The position numbers were made by a program, and so were the translations under genes. Positions 32,907 to 41,711 of a stretch of 64,000 nucleotides of DNA are shown piece by piece; the first letter of the stretch is position 1; each line of letters starts with the position of its first letter. Below the pieces are notes generated by a model, which saw only the letters and a program-made list of their open reading frames with translations, made no database searches and was not told the DNA's origin. The stretch lies in contig CAZVUM010000011.1 of the NCBI GenBank assembly GCA_964629575.1, forward strand, positions 23,587 to 87,586, read 5' to 3'. This stretch comes from JAYPWI01 sp964629575. Lineage in GTDB: Bacteria; Actinomycetota; Acidimicrobiia; Acidimicrobiales; Poriferisodalaceae.

Positions 32907-35609
32907 GTCGAGCACGAGCCGATAGCCCCAGGCGGCCATCCCGACGAAAGGCCCGCCGCGGTGGGTGTCCACCGACACCCCGCCAAGCTCGTCCGAATGC
33001 GCGACGAACGCCGGGAGCTCGAACAGGGGAACCGCCGGGAGAAGTTGGGCGAGCCGGGCATCGATGTCGACGTAGAGGGCAGCACGACGCGCGGGATCAG
33101 GCTCGCTCGCGGCAGCGTCGAGCAGTGCGTCGAGTTCGGCGTCGGAGACGCCTGTGAGGTTGAACGGGGCCGCTGAATCGCACCCCTCGATCCCGAATTG
33201 CACGGGACAGTGCTCCGATCCCCACCGAAACTCGGCTGCGACAGGGTCGGGGCTCGACGCGTCGACCACCAGGTCGAGCTCGTACTCGCCGGTCAGGCGG
33301 CGCGTGTGTGCCGTCTGTTCGTCGTAGATCTGGCCCTGCACGCCCATCCCGATGGCATCGAGCTGACTGACGATGGCCTGGGCGACGGTCGGCCCCAGGA
33401 CGCCCGTCAGCTGCTCGTAGTCGAGCGTGATCAGCAGCTCTTCGCCCGACCGGAATCGCCGCCCGCCGTCACCGGGCACCCACCCCGCCTCTTGGAGCAC
33501 GGCGCGGGCGCCGTCGAGGTCTCCATCGAACGCGTCGAAGGGTTTCTCGCTCCTCGGGTGGGTGGAGGGCCAGATGAGGCTCTGCAGCGGCGGCGCGGCC
33601 TCACCGGTGAGAGGGGTCACCGCCGATCCGACGATGGCCCATCGATCCAACGCGAGTGCGATGGCCTCGCGAACCGCGGCTTCGGACGTGAGCCCTCTGC
33701 GGGTGTTCATGTCGAGCCGCAGCCACAGGTCTGCGACACCCACATCGACGGCGACGTCTTCGATCGCTCGGGTGCGAGCGATGTCCGATGCAGCGGCCGA
33801 TTCGACGTAGATGAGATCGACGTCGCCGGACTCGAGGGCATCGATCTGGGCGCGAGCGCTGTCGAAGCTGCGGATCGTCACCCTCTCGAGAAGAGGTGTC
33901 TCGGCTCCCCACCACCCTTCGTTGCGGACGAGGGTGAGGCGTTGATCGGAGTCGTAGCCCGAAACCCGGTACGGACCTGCCGAGAAGTCCAGAGCCTCAG
34001 CCATGAAGGTGGACGGGGGGTTGCCCGCAGCGATGTGGGCGTCGTATGCGGCCGCCTTGATCACCGGATGAAACGTCGAGAACAGAATGCGGTGAGCGCC
34101 GAGTGGCTGGGCAAACGTCAGATCGAAGGTGAGCTCGTCCACCTGAGTGAAGGTCACGCCCTGGTAGAGGGTGGTCGCCTCGACACCCGCATCGGGTTGG
34201 AGGATGTACTCGAGCGTTCGCCCGACGTCCACGGCGGTGACGGGGGTTCCGTCGTCCCAGACGGCGTCGTCGCGCAGGGTCCAACGGACCACGAGGGGAT
34301 CGGTCGACCGCACCTCTGGCTCGCCGGCGGCCAGCCATGGGGTCAGGGTCCAGTCCGACTCGACCACCATGAGCGGCGGCAGCACGTGCCCGGTGACGAA
34401 TGGCTCGACGAATCGGTCGACGTGCGGGTTGGGCGATGCGAGAGAGCGGACGGTCCCCACCTGGACCTCACCGCCCACAACGAGGTCGAGGACCGGTGGG
34501 GGAATCGTCGAGGCGGGAATTCCATCGCCACCATCGGCTTCGGCATCGGAGCCGTCATCTCCGGCTGCGCTGCCGCCCGTGCTGTCGCCCGCGTCGTCAT
34601 CACCGGCATCGTTGCCGCCCGCCGGCTGCTCTCCGGTGACCGGCGTCGTCTCGATGGGCTCGACCGCATCGCTGCCGCCGCCGTCACCGCTCCGATTCGC
34701 GAGCGCGAAGATGGCCGCGAGGGCGAGGACCACGAGCGCGGCGGCACCGATCAGCCGTCCGCGGTTGCCTGCGGCCTTCGTCGACGGCGTCGGGGTCGAC
34801 GTCGCGGGCTGGACCGCCTTGCCGCTCAGAACAGCGATCAGATCCGTCGCTGTCTCGAATCGTTGTGCCGGGTCCTTGGCGAGCGCTCGGGCGTAGAAGC
34901 GATCGCGCTCCGCGTCGCCCACCGAGGGCACCGGCTCGTTGACGTGGGCCATCAGGGTGGCCACGAGATCATCGCCTTCGAAGGGTGGGTGCCCCTCCAT
35001 CAGGAAGTGAGCAACGCAGCCGAGGCCGTAGAGGTCGGCGCGATGGTCGACCTCGCCCGCGCTGGCCTGCTCGGGCGCCATGTACTCCGCCGTGCCCAGC
35101 GCACCGGTGGTGTAGCTGCCCATCTCGCGCAGCGACGCAGCGATACCGAAGTCCGCGAGCCACACCCGATCGCCTTCGAGGAGGATGTTGGAGGGCTTGA
35201 CGTCGCGGTGCACGAGATCGCGACCGTGTGCATGATCGAGTGCCTCGGCGACCGGTGCGAGGAGGCTCGCCGCATCCTCAGGACTGACCACGCCGCGACC
35301 CGCCGCCCACTGCTCGAGGGTGACCCCCTCGACGAGGCGCATCGCCAAGAAGACGAGCCCGTCGCTCTCCCCCGCTTCGTAGACAGGGACCACGTTGGGG
35401 TGGTCGAGCGATGCTGCGGCGCGCCCTTCTCGTTCGAAACGGCGGACGGTCTCGGGGTTCCGAGCGACGACCGGATCGAGGATCTTGACCGCGACGTCGC
35501 GATCGAGCCGCGTCTGACGAGCCCTCCACACCGACCCATGCGCGCCCTCACCGATCAGCTCGATCAGCTGGAAGCCACTGAGCAGACGTCCTTCGAGCTC
35601 GTCGGGCAT
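32904..35609 (-). CDS. Receptor Ser/Thr kinase with family-5 solute-binding ectodomain
   Basis: 901 residues. Kinase domain 12-262 is complete: IGEGAHGSV loop (19-27), VKIL lysine 42, HRDVKPSN (134-141, Asp136), DFG (153-155), APE (178-180). One membrane helix near 286-304. A Gly/Asp-rich linker, then from about 375 to the end an SBP_bac_5 (oligopeptide-binding, DppA/OppA-type) domain: LVVRWTLRDDAVWDDGTPVTAVDV, SAGPYRVSGYDSDQRLTLVRN and LDRWAIVGSAV are typical. The arrangement implies that peptide or small-solute binding outside controls a Hanks-type kinase inside. Divergent from the SARP gene over 62 bp. Confidence 0.92.
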   Translation of the reverse strand: MPDELEGRLLSGFQLIELIGEGAHGSVWRARQTRLDRDVAVKILDPVVARNPETVRRFEREGRAAASLDHPNVVPVYEAGESDGLVFLAMRLVEGVTLEQWAAGRGVVSPEDAASLLAPVAEALDHAHGRDLVHRDVKPSNILLEGDRVWLADFGIAASLREMGSYTTGALGTAEYMAPEQASAGEVDHRADLYGLGCVAHFLMEGHPPFEGDDLVATLMAHVNEPVPSVGDAERDRFYARALAKDPAQRFETATDLIAVLSGKAVQPATSTPTPSTKAAGNRGRLIGAAALVVLALAAIFALANRSGDGGGSDAVEPIETTPVTGEQPAGGNDAGDDDAGDSTGGSAAGDDGSDAEADGGDGIPASTIPPPVLDLVVGGEVQVGTVRSLASPNPHVDRFVEPFVTGHVLPPLMVVESDWTLTPWLAAGEPEVRSTDPLVVRWTLRDDAVWDDGTPVTAVDVGRTLEYILQPDAGVEATTLYQGVTFTQVDELTFDLTFAQPLGAHRILFSTFHPVIKAAAYDAHIAAGNPPSTFMAEALDFSAGPYRVSGYDSDQRLTLVRNEGWWGAETPLLERVTIRSFDSARAQIDALESGDVDLIYVESAAASDIARTRAIEDVAVDVGVADLWLRLDMNTRRGLTSEAAVREAIALALDRWAIVGSAVTPLTGEAAPPLQSLIWPSTHPRSEKPFDAFDGDLDGARAVLQEAGWVPGDGGRRFRSGEELLITLDYEQLTGVLGPTVAQAIVSQLDAIGMGVQGQIYDEQTAHTRRLTGEYELDLVVDASSPDPVAAEFRWGSEHCPVQFGIEGCDSAAPFNLTGVSDAELDALLDAAASEPDPARRAALYVDIDARLAQLLPAVPLFELPAFVAHSDELGGVSVDTHRGGPFVGMAAWGYRLVLD

Positions 35610-35671
35610 GCACCGCGCAGGGTACTTCTGCGCCCCGGCCTGCGCGACGCAACTGCGTACGATGAGCCTTC

Positions 35672-38209
35672 GTGGCTGCGTACCCCCGAGTTCTCACCCG
35701 ACGGCCCCGAGTGCCGTCGATCGTGGCCCGTCCCCGCCTCGCGGTTGATGGCGCAGGCCGAGTCGTCGTGCTGGCGGCGCCCGCCGGAACCGGCAAGTCC
35801 GTTCTCGCCGGCCAGCTCGCTGACGAGTCCGGCGCCCGAGTGGGCTGGTGCCGACTCGCACCGGGATGGAACCGCGCAACCGACATCGTCGGCATGGCAC
35901 TCGATTCGCTGTCGGCCCAAAGTGCGACGCAGGAGGATCCGCAGGCGCATCTCGACGACGACCTCCACGCGGCTGCCGACCAGGTCCTGGAGATCCTCGA
36001 GGCCGAGCCGACATGCCTCGTCATCGACGACCTCCACGAGGGCGGAAGCGACGCCGAACTCCTGCTCGCCGAGGTCGCCGGCTTCCTGCCGGCCGATGCC
36101 ACGATCATCGTCACATCGCGCCGACGCCCGACCGAGTTCATCGGTCGCTGTGACCCGGCCGTGGTGCGGGTCATCGAGGGCGCAGACCTGCGGTTCGACC
36201 CAGAGGAGGCCGGTCGACTCTTCGGCGGCCGCGGGATCGACATCGATCCCGACGAGGCGGTCGCGGCAACCAATGGGTGGGCGGCCGCGCTGGTGGCCAG
36301 TGGCGACCTCGGGGCGAGCACGGGAACAGGAGACTTCTCCGAGGTCATTGCGGGTGCGCTCGCGCCCGATCTGCTCGGTGATCTGCACCGCGTGGCGATG
36401 GTCACGGCCCTCCTGCCATACGTCAGCGCCGAGCTCCTGGTCGAGATCGAGGCGGGCACCGAGGGCGACCTTCGTCGTCTCGCCGAGACCACCTCGCTGA
36501 TCGCCGAGACGGGCGACGTCTACCGCCTGCACGACGCGGCGAGGCAGGTCCTCATTCCGCGCGTCGAACCCGCCGAGGCCGCGGACATCCGGGGCCGAGC
36601 AGCTGGATACCTGGCCGCAGAGGACGCGATCACCGCGATCGAGCTGTTCATCGAGGCCGACCGCCCCGCTGACGCCGGCGACCTTCTCGCGGCGAGGGCA
36701 TCCGAGATCGGTCCGGCAAGGGCGACTCGCTGGCTGTATCAGTTGCCGGCCGACGTACGCCGCAGCTTGCCTCCGGTGCTCGCTGCGGGCCGCGCCACGG
36801 TCAACGTCAACCTGGCGATCGAAACGGCGCGCCGAACAGTCGCCGAGGCGCCGGACACCCGAACCGAACGCGAGGGTCTTCTCGGTCTCGGATCACTGCT
36901 GCTCGCCGACGGCAGCGCAGGCGAGGCGGCCGCGACCCTCGAGTCGGCGAGTCGACTCGCCGGCGACGACCGCACTTTCGCCACCCTTGCCGGCGAGCAG
37001 CTGGGCCTGGCCCGCTGGCTCGCCGGGGACCTCAGCGGAGCCCGCGCGGCAGTTGCCGATCTCGATCCGCACCCGTGGGTCTCCTGGTTGCTCGGCACGA
37101 TGGCTCTTCTCGACGGGAATGGTGCGGCCGCCCGCTCTCACGCCGCGCAGGCGATTGCGCTCGCCGACGGCGTGAACGTCACCACGGGTCCGGGCCTCGC
37201 CCTCGAAGCGGCAGCGGACGTCATCGACGGTGCCGACGGCGGGCCTGCTGCGACGCGCGCAGCCTACGAGGACGCGCTCGAAGTGGGCGGCCGGGACCTC
37301 GGAGCCGCGGCTCCTGTCCATGCCTGGGCGCTCGTTCGGAGTGGCGAACTCGAGGAAGCTCAGGCCGTCGCCGATCAGATCGAGCGCGACATCGGTCGCC
37401 ACGATGCGGTAGCCCGCCTGCACGTCGCGCTGCTCCGCCGGGCGGTCGGCGACCCCGATCTGTCCACCCGTCAGCGCAACGAACGACGCGTCGCCGACCT
37501 CCGGAGCGCCGGGCTGACTCCGGTCGAACGCCTGGCGGATCTCCTTGCGCCCTCCCAGGCATCAGCCGCAACCTCTCACGGATTGGTCGTGAACTTCTGC
37601 GGCTCCTTCCGCCTGCTCGTCGACGGCGAGCCGCTCGATGCGTCCGCGTGGAAGTCCAAGAAGGCTCTCGAGGTGTGCGCCCATCTCGCCCTCGCAGGCG
37701 AACAGGGCCGCCGGCGCGAACAGGTGATCGAAGCCGTGTGGGAGGGCCGCGACCCCGACAAGGGACGAACTCTTCTGCGCACCGCACTGTCTGAGATTCG
37801 CCGGGTACTCGAACCTCGGCGGGGGGCCGGCCAGGAGAGCCGCTTCGTCGCCACGACTGGCGATCGGGTGATCGTGCGAGCACGCACCGACGTTGGCGAG
37901 GCCGCCGAGCGGCGCACCGATGATGCGATCGCCGCATTCGGGATGATCGCTCCGGGTCCCGCCTCCGATCTTCCCGATGTCGACTGGATTCACGAGCTGA
38001 CGCCTGCGTGGGAGCGCGACCGCATCGAGCTCGCGACCCGAGCTGTCGCGGACGGTTCCCCCGACGTCGTGATCCAGGCCTACGAGGTGCTCATCGAGGC
38101 CGAACCGTGGAACCGCGACCATTTCGATGGCCTCGCTGCGGCGCATCGCGCCGCTGGCGAGGACCTCGCGGCAGACGACGTCGAGCGCCGCTGGTTTGCC
38201 GACGACTGA
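35672..38209 (+). CDS. STAND ATPase regulator with C-terminal SARP domain
   Basis: 845 residues from GTG, with TACGAT (35658-35663) as a probable -10 box so the message may be leaderless. A MalT/LAL-like NTPase: Walker A APAGTGKS (36-43), Walker B TCLVIDDLH (114-122), VTSRRRPTEF sensor. The middle is helical repeats (TPR-like, Ala-rich). From about 630: an OmpR-like winged helix (VNFCGSFRLLVDGEPLD, SKKALEVCAHLAL, RTLLRTALSEIRRVLE) followed by a bacterial activation domain (VIQAYEVLIEAEPWNRDHFDGL), i.e. the SARP pair placed at the C-terminus rather than the N-terminus as in AfsR. A likely activator of the neighbouring surface genes. Confidence 0.85.
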   Translation: MAAYPRVLTRRPRVPSIVARPRLAVDGAGRVVVLAAPAGTGKSVLAGQLADESGARVGWCRLAPGWNRATDIVGMALDSLSAQSATQEDPQAHLDDDLHAAADQVLEILEAEPTCLVIDDLHEGGSDAELLLAEVAGFLPADATIIVTSRRRPTEFIGRCDPAVVRVIEGADLRFDPEEAGRLFGGRGIDIDPDEAVAATNGWAAALVASGDLGASTGTGDFSEVIAGALAPDLLGDLHRVAMVTALLPYVSAELLVEIEAGTEGDLRRLAETTSLIAETGDVYRLHDAARQVLIPRVEPAEAADIRGRAAGYLAAEDAITAIELFIEADRPADAGDLLAARASEIGPARATRWLYQLPADVRRSLPPVLAAGRATVNVNLAIETARRTVAEAPDTRTEREGLLGLGSLLLADGSAGEAAATLESASRLAGDDRTFATLAGEQLGLARWLAGDLSGARAAVADLDPHPWVSWLLGTMALLDGNGAAARSHAAQAIALADGVNVTTGPGLALEAAADVIDGADGGPAATRAAYEDALEVGGRDLGAAAPVHAWALVRSGELEEAQAVADQIERDIGRHDAVARLHVALLRRAVGDPDLSTRQRNERRVADLRSAGLTPVERLADLLAPSQASAATSHGLVVNFCGSFRLLVDGEPLDASAWKSKKALEVCAHLALAGEQGRRREQVIEAVWEGRDPDKGRTLLRTALSEIRRVLEPRRGAGQESRFVATTGDRVIVRARTDVGEAAERRTDDAIAAFGMIAPGPASDLPDVDWIHELTPAWERDRIELATRAVADGSPDVVIQAYEVLIEAEPWNRDHFDGLAAAHRAAGEDLAADDVERRWFADD

Positions 38210-38263
38210 CCGACGCCCGCGGCCGCGGCTCCTGAGGACATCCGCGTGTAGGGGAGAGTCCGC

Positions 38264-38473
38264 CCTACTCGAGCGGCTCCTGCGCCGCGTTTCACACGAC
38301 TTTCACGACCCGGGGCGANNNNNNNNNNNNNNNNNNNNNNNNNNNNNNNNNNNNNNNNNNNNNNNNNNNNNNNNNNNNNNNNNNNNNNNNNNNNNNNNNN
38401 NNNNNNNNNNNNNNNNNNCCTACTCGAGCGGCTCCTGCGCCGCGTTTCACACGACTTTCACGACCCGGGGCGA
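38264..38473. repeat. 55-bp duplication flanking an assembly gap
   Basis: Bases 38264-38318 and 38419-38473 are identical, with 100 N between them. Each copy carries the TTTCAC direct repeat. The exact 55-bp length equals a common assembler k-mer, so a single true copy is possible. Confidence 0.85.
38319..38418. other. Assembly gap (100 N)
   Basis: Default-length gap between two identical 55-bp ends; real length unknown. The spacer 38210-38505 has no gene. Confidence 0.98.
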
Positions 38474-38477
38474 TCTT
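38445..38477 (+). promoter_or_regulatory. TTTCAC direct repeat and -10 box, site 1
   Basis: TTTCACA at 38445 and TTTCACG at 38456 are 11 bp apart. Nine bases later GATCTT (38472-38477) fits NANNNT. The ATG of the surface gene is at 38506. A second copy of the repeat lies at 38290/38301 before the gap. Confidence 0.55.
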
Positions 38478-38505
38478 CGCGGCACACCAGCGAAGGACAC
38501 GACCC

Positions 38506-39156
38506 ATGCAACCTCGTCAACTCATCGCCGCGCTCGCGGGCGCCCTCGTTGCAGCCCTGATCGGCTACGCAGCAGCCCGCACCGTCACCGCCGACTCCTC
38601 GCCGCAGGCGAGTCCCTCGTCGTCGAGCCTGATACTGACTCCGGCGACCGTCGCCGACCCCACGGCCTACCCCTCCTCCGCCGAGACACCGCCCGCGAGT
38701 GGGCACTCACGTGTGGTCACGGCGGTCGAGGTGCCCGAACTCGCGCTCGACAACGGCCCCGGCGATGTCGAGCCACAGCCGGACTACTTCGCCCTCGCTG
38801 AGAGCTTCGCTGCCGACTTCGGGGCCGCGCATGAATCCCGCGACCTCGGGCACCTCCTCGACACCCTCCACCCGCGCATCCCGAGCGCGTTCGGCGGTGA
38901 GCGCTGCGAGGCATACGTCTCCCAGACGCTCGGGTCGATCAGCGACATGGTCGTGCTCATCGTCGATCGTCCGACAACGTTCGAGCTGCTGAGCCCCTCG
39001 GGAGACCTGGTGTTCGACAACGCCCTGCCGGTCTATGGCGAGTGGGCGATCACCAGCACGGGCGAACGGATGACGTTCGCCTTCCATCTCGTCCTCACCG
39101 ACGAGGGACCGCGCTGGCTCACCACCTGCGGCATCCCGGAACCCGCGGCGGCCTGA
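38506..39156 (+). CDS. Exported protein with NTF2-like domain
   Basis: 216 residues. N-terminal signal-anchor (AALAGALVAALIGYAAA), a Ser/Pro/Thr linker, then a compact alpha-beta domain from about 95 (FALAESFAADFGAAHESRDLGHLLDTLHP) that looks like the SnoaL/NTF2 fold, with two cysteines. First of four exported-protein genes. Confidence 0.65.
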   Translation: MQPRQLIAALAGALVAALIGYAAARTVTADSSPQASPSSSSLILTPATVADPTAYPSSAETPPASGHSRVVTAVEVPELALDNGPGDVEPQPDYFALAESFAADFGAAHESRDLGHLLDTLHPRIPSAFGGERCEAYVSQTLGSISDMVVLIVDRPTTFELLSPSGDLVFDNALPVYGEWAITSTGERMTFAFHLVLTDEGPRWLTTCGIPEPAAA

Positions 39157-39161
39157 CCGGA

Positions 39162-39194
39162 TTTCACACCGGTTTCACGGCCTGATCCAAACCT
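39162..39194 (+). promoter_or_regulatory. TTTCAC direct repeat and -10 box, site 2
   Basis: TTTCACA at 39162 and TTTCACG at 39173, 11 bp apart, then AAACCT (39189-39194) nine bases on. It precedes the gene starting at 39233. Confidence 0.55.
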
Positions 39195-39232
39195 CACCTC
39201 AGCGCACCACGCGCCCACACAGGGAGAGAATC

Positions 39233-40603
39233 ATGAAGACCCGACTCATCGCCATCGCACTCACTTTCTCGATCGCCTGCGGAGCAGGAATCCTGCTTCT
39301 CAGCGCAGGCCTTCAGGCTCAACGGCCGGACAACACGCCCGCCAGCGTGCAGATCCGAGTCACCGACGACGAAGGCGACACGATCGAAGACGCCGCCGTC
39401 CGCATCCAGCGGCTCGACGGAACGCCCATCGGGACCACCCAGCTGACCGATGCCTCGGGCGAGGCCATGGTGCATTTCCCCCGCGGCGGCGCCTACCGGG
39501 TCGTCACAACGCTGCCCGACGGCTACGACCCGCTGACCGATAGCGACGGGACCGTCGTCGATCAGTGCGCCGGCCAAGACGTGTTGCGCTGCATCAGCGC
39601 TCACATCGCCGGTGGCCGCGTGTACACGCTGGGCGACAACGGCATCGTCAGTCGCCACCCGCTGGCCACCGACGGCAACCTGTGGGTCCAGGCCCGCGAC
39701 CGGGAGCCCGAACCGCGGCTCCATGTGTTGATGAAGGACCGCACCACCGGCCAGATCGTTCCGGGCGGCACCCTCTCGGTGAACCGAGTCGATCCGGCGG
39801 GCGCGGTGTTCGGCCGAACGACCGACGGTGACGAGTTCGTCGACAGGCTGCAGCCCGCCCAGTACGACGTGCAGTGGACGCCCCCCTCGGGCTATGTCCC
39901 CGACGGCGCCGGACCCCTGCGGCTGTCCGTGCAGCGCCTGACGACGATCGAGCTCTTCGCCAAGCCGGTGTCGGGCGACCTCTCCGGAACCGCACTCGAC
40001 CCAGACACCAGCTATGACACGGGTGCGAGCGTCCACATCCGAGATGCCCGGACCAACGAGCTCGTCGGCGGCGGCGAGGTTCGCTGGACCTGGTACGAGC
40101 TCGGTCGGGCCAAGAGCGACACGCATACGCCGAGGAGCGGGAGCTTCATCCTGATGACCTCGGGCGACACGGTCGTCGAACTGCTCACCCCGCCGCCCGG
40201 ATACGTGCTCGTCGGGCAGCGAGTCGAGGTCGTGTCCGACCGCTCGACCCCGCGGGTCACCTTCCGGGTGCAGCGCACAGTGGCCGAACGGGAGTGGCGG
40301 AGCGTGAGCCCCGACACCACCGTCGGCCATCGCACAGCGGGCGGCGAGACCGTTCCCCCTACGACCACTCCAACCACGGTGCCTCCAACCACTGTGCCTC
40401 CCACCACTGTGCCTCCCACCACCGTGCCTCCAACCACTGTGCCTCCCACCACTGTGCCGCCCACCACCGTGCCTCCCACCACTGAGGCACCGCCGAACAC
40501 CGTGGGCCCCACCCGCCCGCGGTGCGACATCCCGGTCAACTACGAGCTCTGCCTCGAGCTCGGCCTGATCACCCCTGAGCAGTACGAGGCGCTCACCCGC
40601 TGA
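39233..40603 (+). CDS. Secreted beta-domain protein with TVPPT repeat tail
   Basis: 456 residues, ribosome site GGGAGAGA before the ATG. Signal peptide (LIAIALTFSIACGAGILLLS). Three CnaB/carboxypeptidase-regulatory-like beta domains: IRVTDDEGDTIEDAAVRIQ, LHVLMKDRTTGQIVPGGTLSV and SVHIRDARTNELVGGGEV. Residues about 378-420 are a PPTTV pentapeptide run. A short C-terminal domain with two cysteines (CDIPVNYELC) closes it. It looks like a wall-spanning stalk with displayed domains. No LPxTG signal. Confidence 0.72.
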   Translation: MKTRLIAIALTFSIACGAGILLLSAGLQAQRPDNTPASVQIRVTDDEGDTIEDAAVRIQRLDGTPIGTTQLTDASGEAMVHFPRGGAYRVVTTLPDGYDPLTDSDGTVVDQCAGQDVLRCISAHIAGGRVYTLGDNGIVSRHPLATDGNLWVQARDREPEPRLHVLMKDRTTGQIVPGGTLSVNRVDPAGAVFGRTTDGDEFVDRLQPAQYDVQWTPPSGYVPDGAGPLRLSVQRLTTIELFAKPVSGDLSGTALDPDTSYDTGASVHIRDARTNELVGGGEVRWTWYELGRAKSDTHTPRSGSFILMTSGDTVVELLTPPPGYVLVGQRVEVVSDRSTPRVTFRVQRTVAEREWRSVSPDTTVGHRTAGGETVPPTTTPTTVPPTTVPPTTVPPTTVPPTTVPPTTVPPTTVPPTTEAPPNTVGPTRPRCDIPVNYELCLELGLITPEQYEALTR

Positions 40604-40640
40604 GCCGTCTCCCCCAAACAGACCCAGAAGGAGAAGAACA

Positions 40641-41567
40641 ATGAGCAACGTCACCCAACTCGCCAATCGAGCAGGACGAGAGGCGGCCCGAGCCGAGCGC
40701 ACCGCCTCCCGTCACCAGGAGTACGTCGACAGATGGGAGGATGCGGTTCGTAGCCGTCCCCGTGGAAGCGCCGCCCGGCGACGCGCCGAGCGAAATCTGC
40801 GGCGTACCCGCCAACGCCGCGATCGGGCCCAGCGCCGGGCCAACCGGCATCGGGCACGAGAGGCCCGGTATCGGGCCAGGGCCGCCGCCGAGCCACCTCG
40901 GCCACCACGCGGTCCGCGGGTTCGGTGGATCCCCGAGACCACGTGGGGAAAGAGGTTGGCGGCCTTCCTCCTCGCCATCGGCGCAGTTGCGGGAATCGCG
41001 ATGGGCGGAAGGGACGGGTTCGACCCCGCGGATCCCGATTCACGAATCGCCGTCGACTTCGAGGCCGCACCCGCGGCGCCCGCTCCAGCTCCCGCCCCTG
41101 CACCAGCACCGGCCCCCGGTCCAGCTCCCGCCCCTGCACCTGCCCCGCAGCCGGTGCCGGCGATCGCCCAATCCGGTACCCCCGAAGTGGCCGCCAACGA
41201 GGTGATCGACGAGGTCGAGCGCTCGGTGGAGGATGTGGCAGACGAGGCCGAGAACGTCTCGGAGCCCCAGCCCCGGCCGGAACCCGCGCCGCAGCCCGAG
41301 CCCGTGCCGGAACCCGCGCCGCAGCCGCAGCCCGAACCGGCACCGCAGCCCGAGCCCGCGCCGGAACCCGCGCCGCAGCCCGAACCCCAACCAGAACCGG
41401 AGCCGGACGACGAACTCCTCGCCGCGATGCGAGCGGACTGCTTCATGTATCTGGAGATGTACCCCGAGCTGCTCGAGCTCGACGGGTCCCTCGCCGGGCT
41501 GTGCGAAGCGGACCCAGCGGCCGGCCGCGAGCGCATCGGAGCGCTGCTCGCCGAGATCGGAGTGTGA
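40641..41567 (+). CDS. Basic coiled-coil / transmembrane / Pro-rich protein
   Basis: 308 residues with AGGAG before the ATG. Residues 1-90 are an Arg/Ala helix, probably cytoplasmic and able to bind nucleic acid or acidic lipid. One membrane helix (LAAFLLAIGAVAGIAMG, near 107-123), then PAPAPA and PEPAPQ repeats and a C-terminal helical domain with two cysteines, echoing the previous protein. Likely co-transcribed with it (37-bp spacing). Family unknown. Confidence 0.65.
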   Translation: MSNVTQLANRAGREAARAERTASRHQEYVDRWEDAVRSRPRGSAARRRAERNLRRTRQRRDRAQRRANRHRAREARYRARAAAEPPRPPRGPRVRWIPETTWGKRLAAFLLAIGAVAGIAMGGRDGFDPADPDSRIAVDFEAAPAAPAPAPAPAPAPAPGPAPAPAPAPQPVPAIAQSGTPEVAANEVIDEVERSVEDVADEAENVSEPQPRPEPAPQPEPVPEPAPQPQPEPAPQPEPAPEPAPQPEPQPEPEPDDELLAAMRADCFMYLEMYPELLELDGSLAGLCEADPAAGRERIGALLAEIGV

Positions 41568-41601
41568 CTGGGGCGCTCGTACACCACTCCGAACAAGGCA
41601 T

Positions 41602-41636
41602 GAGCCGGCCCACAGGGGCCGGCTCGTGTGCGTTTT
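41602..41636 (+). terminator. Terminator after the Pro-rich gene
   Basis: GAGCCGGCCC (41602-41611) pairs with GGGCCGGCTC (41616-41625), loop ACAG, followed by GTGTGCGTTTT. Confidence 0.75.
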
Positions 41637-41666
41637 CACGCCTGATTCACGCCGGCTCCACATCGT
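41634..41666 (+). promoter_or_regulatory. TTTCAC direct repeat and -10 box, site 3
   Basis: TTTCACG at 41634 and ATTCACG at 41645, 11 bp apart, then CATCGT (41661-41666) nine bases later. It precedes the gene starting at 41712. Confidence 0.55.
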
Positions 41667-41711
41667 GATGTCAACGGCCGGGAGGGACCGGCCACACCCA
41701 AGGAGCCAGAG

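Noticed and set aside
39194..40702. 502-codon minus-strand frame with GGRHSGGRH repeats
   Set aside because: Shadow of the TVPPT repeat gene; the plus frame has a signal peptide and ribosome site.
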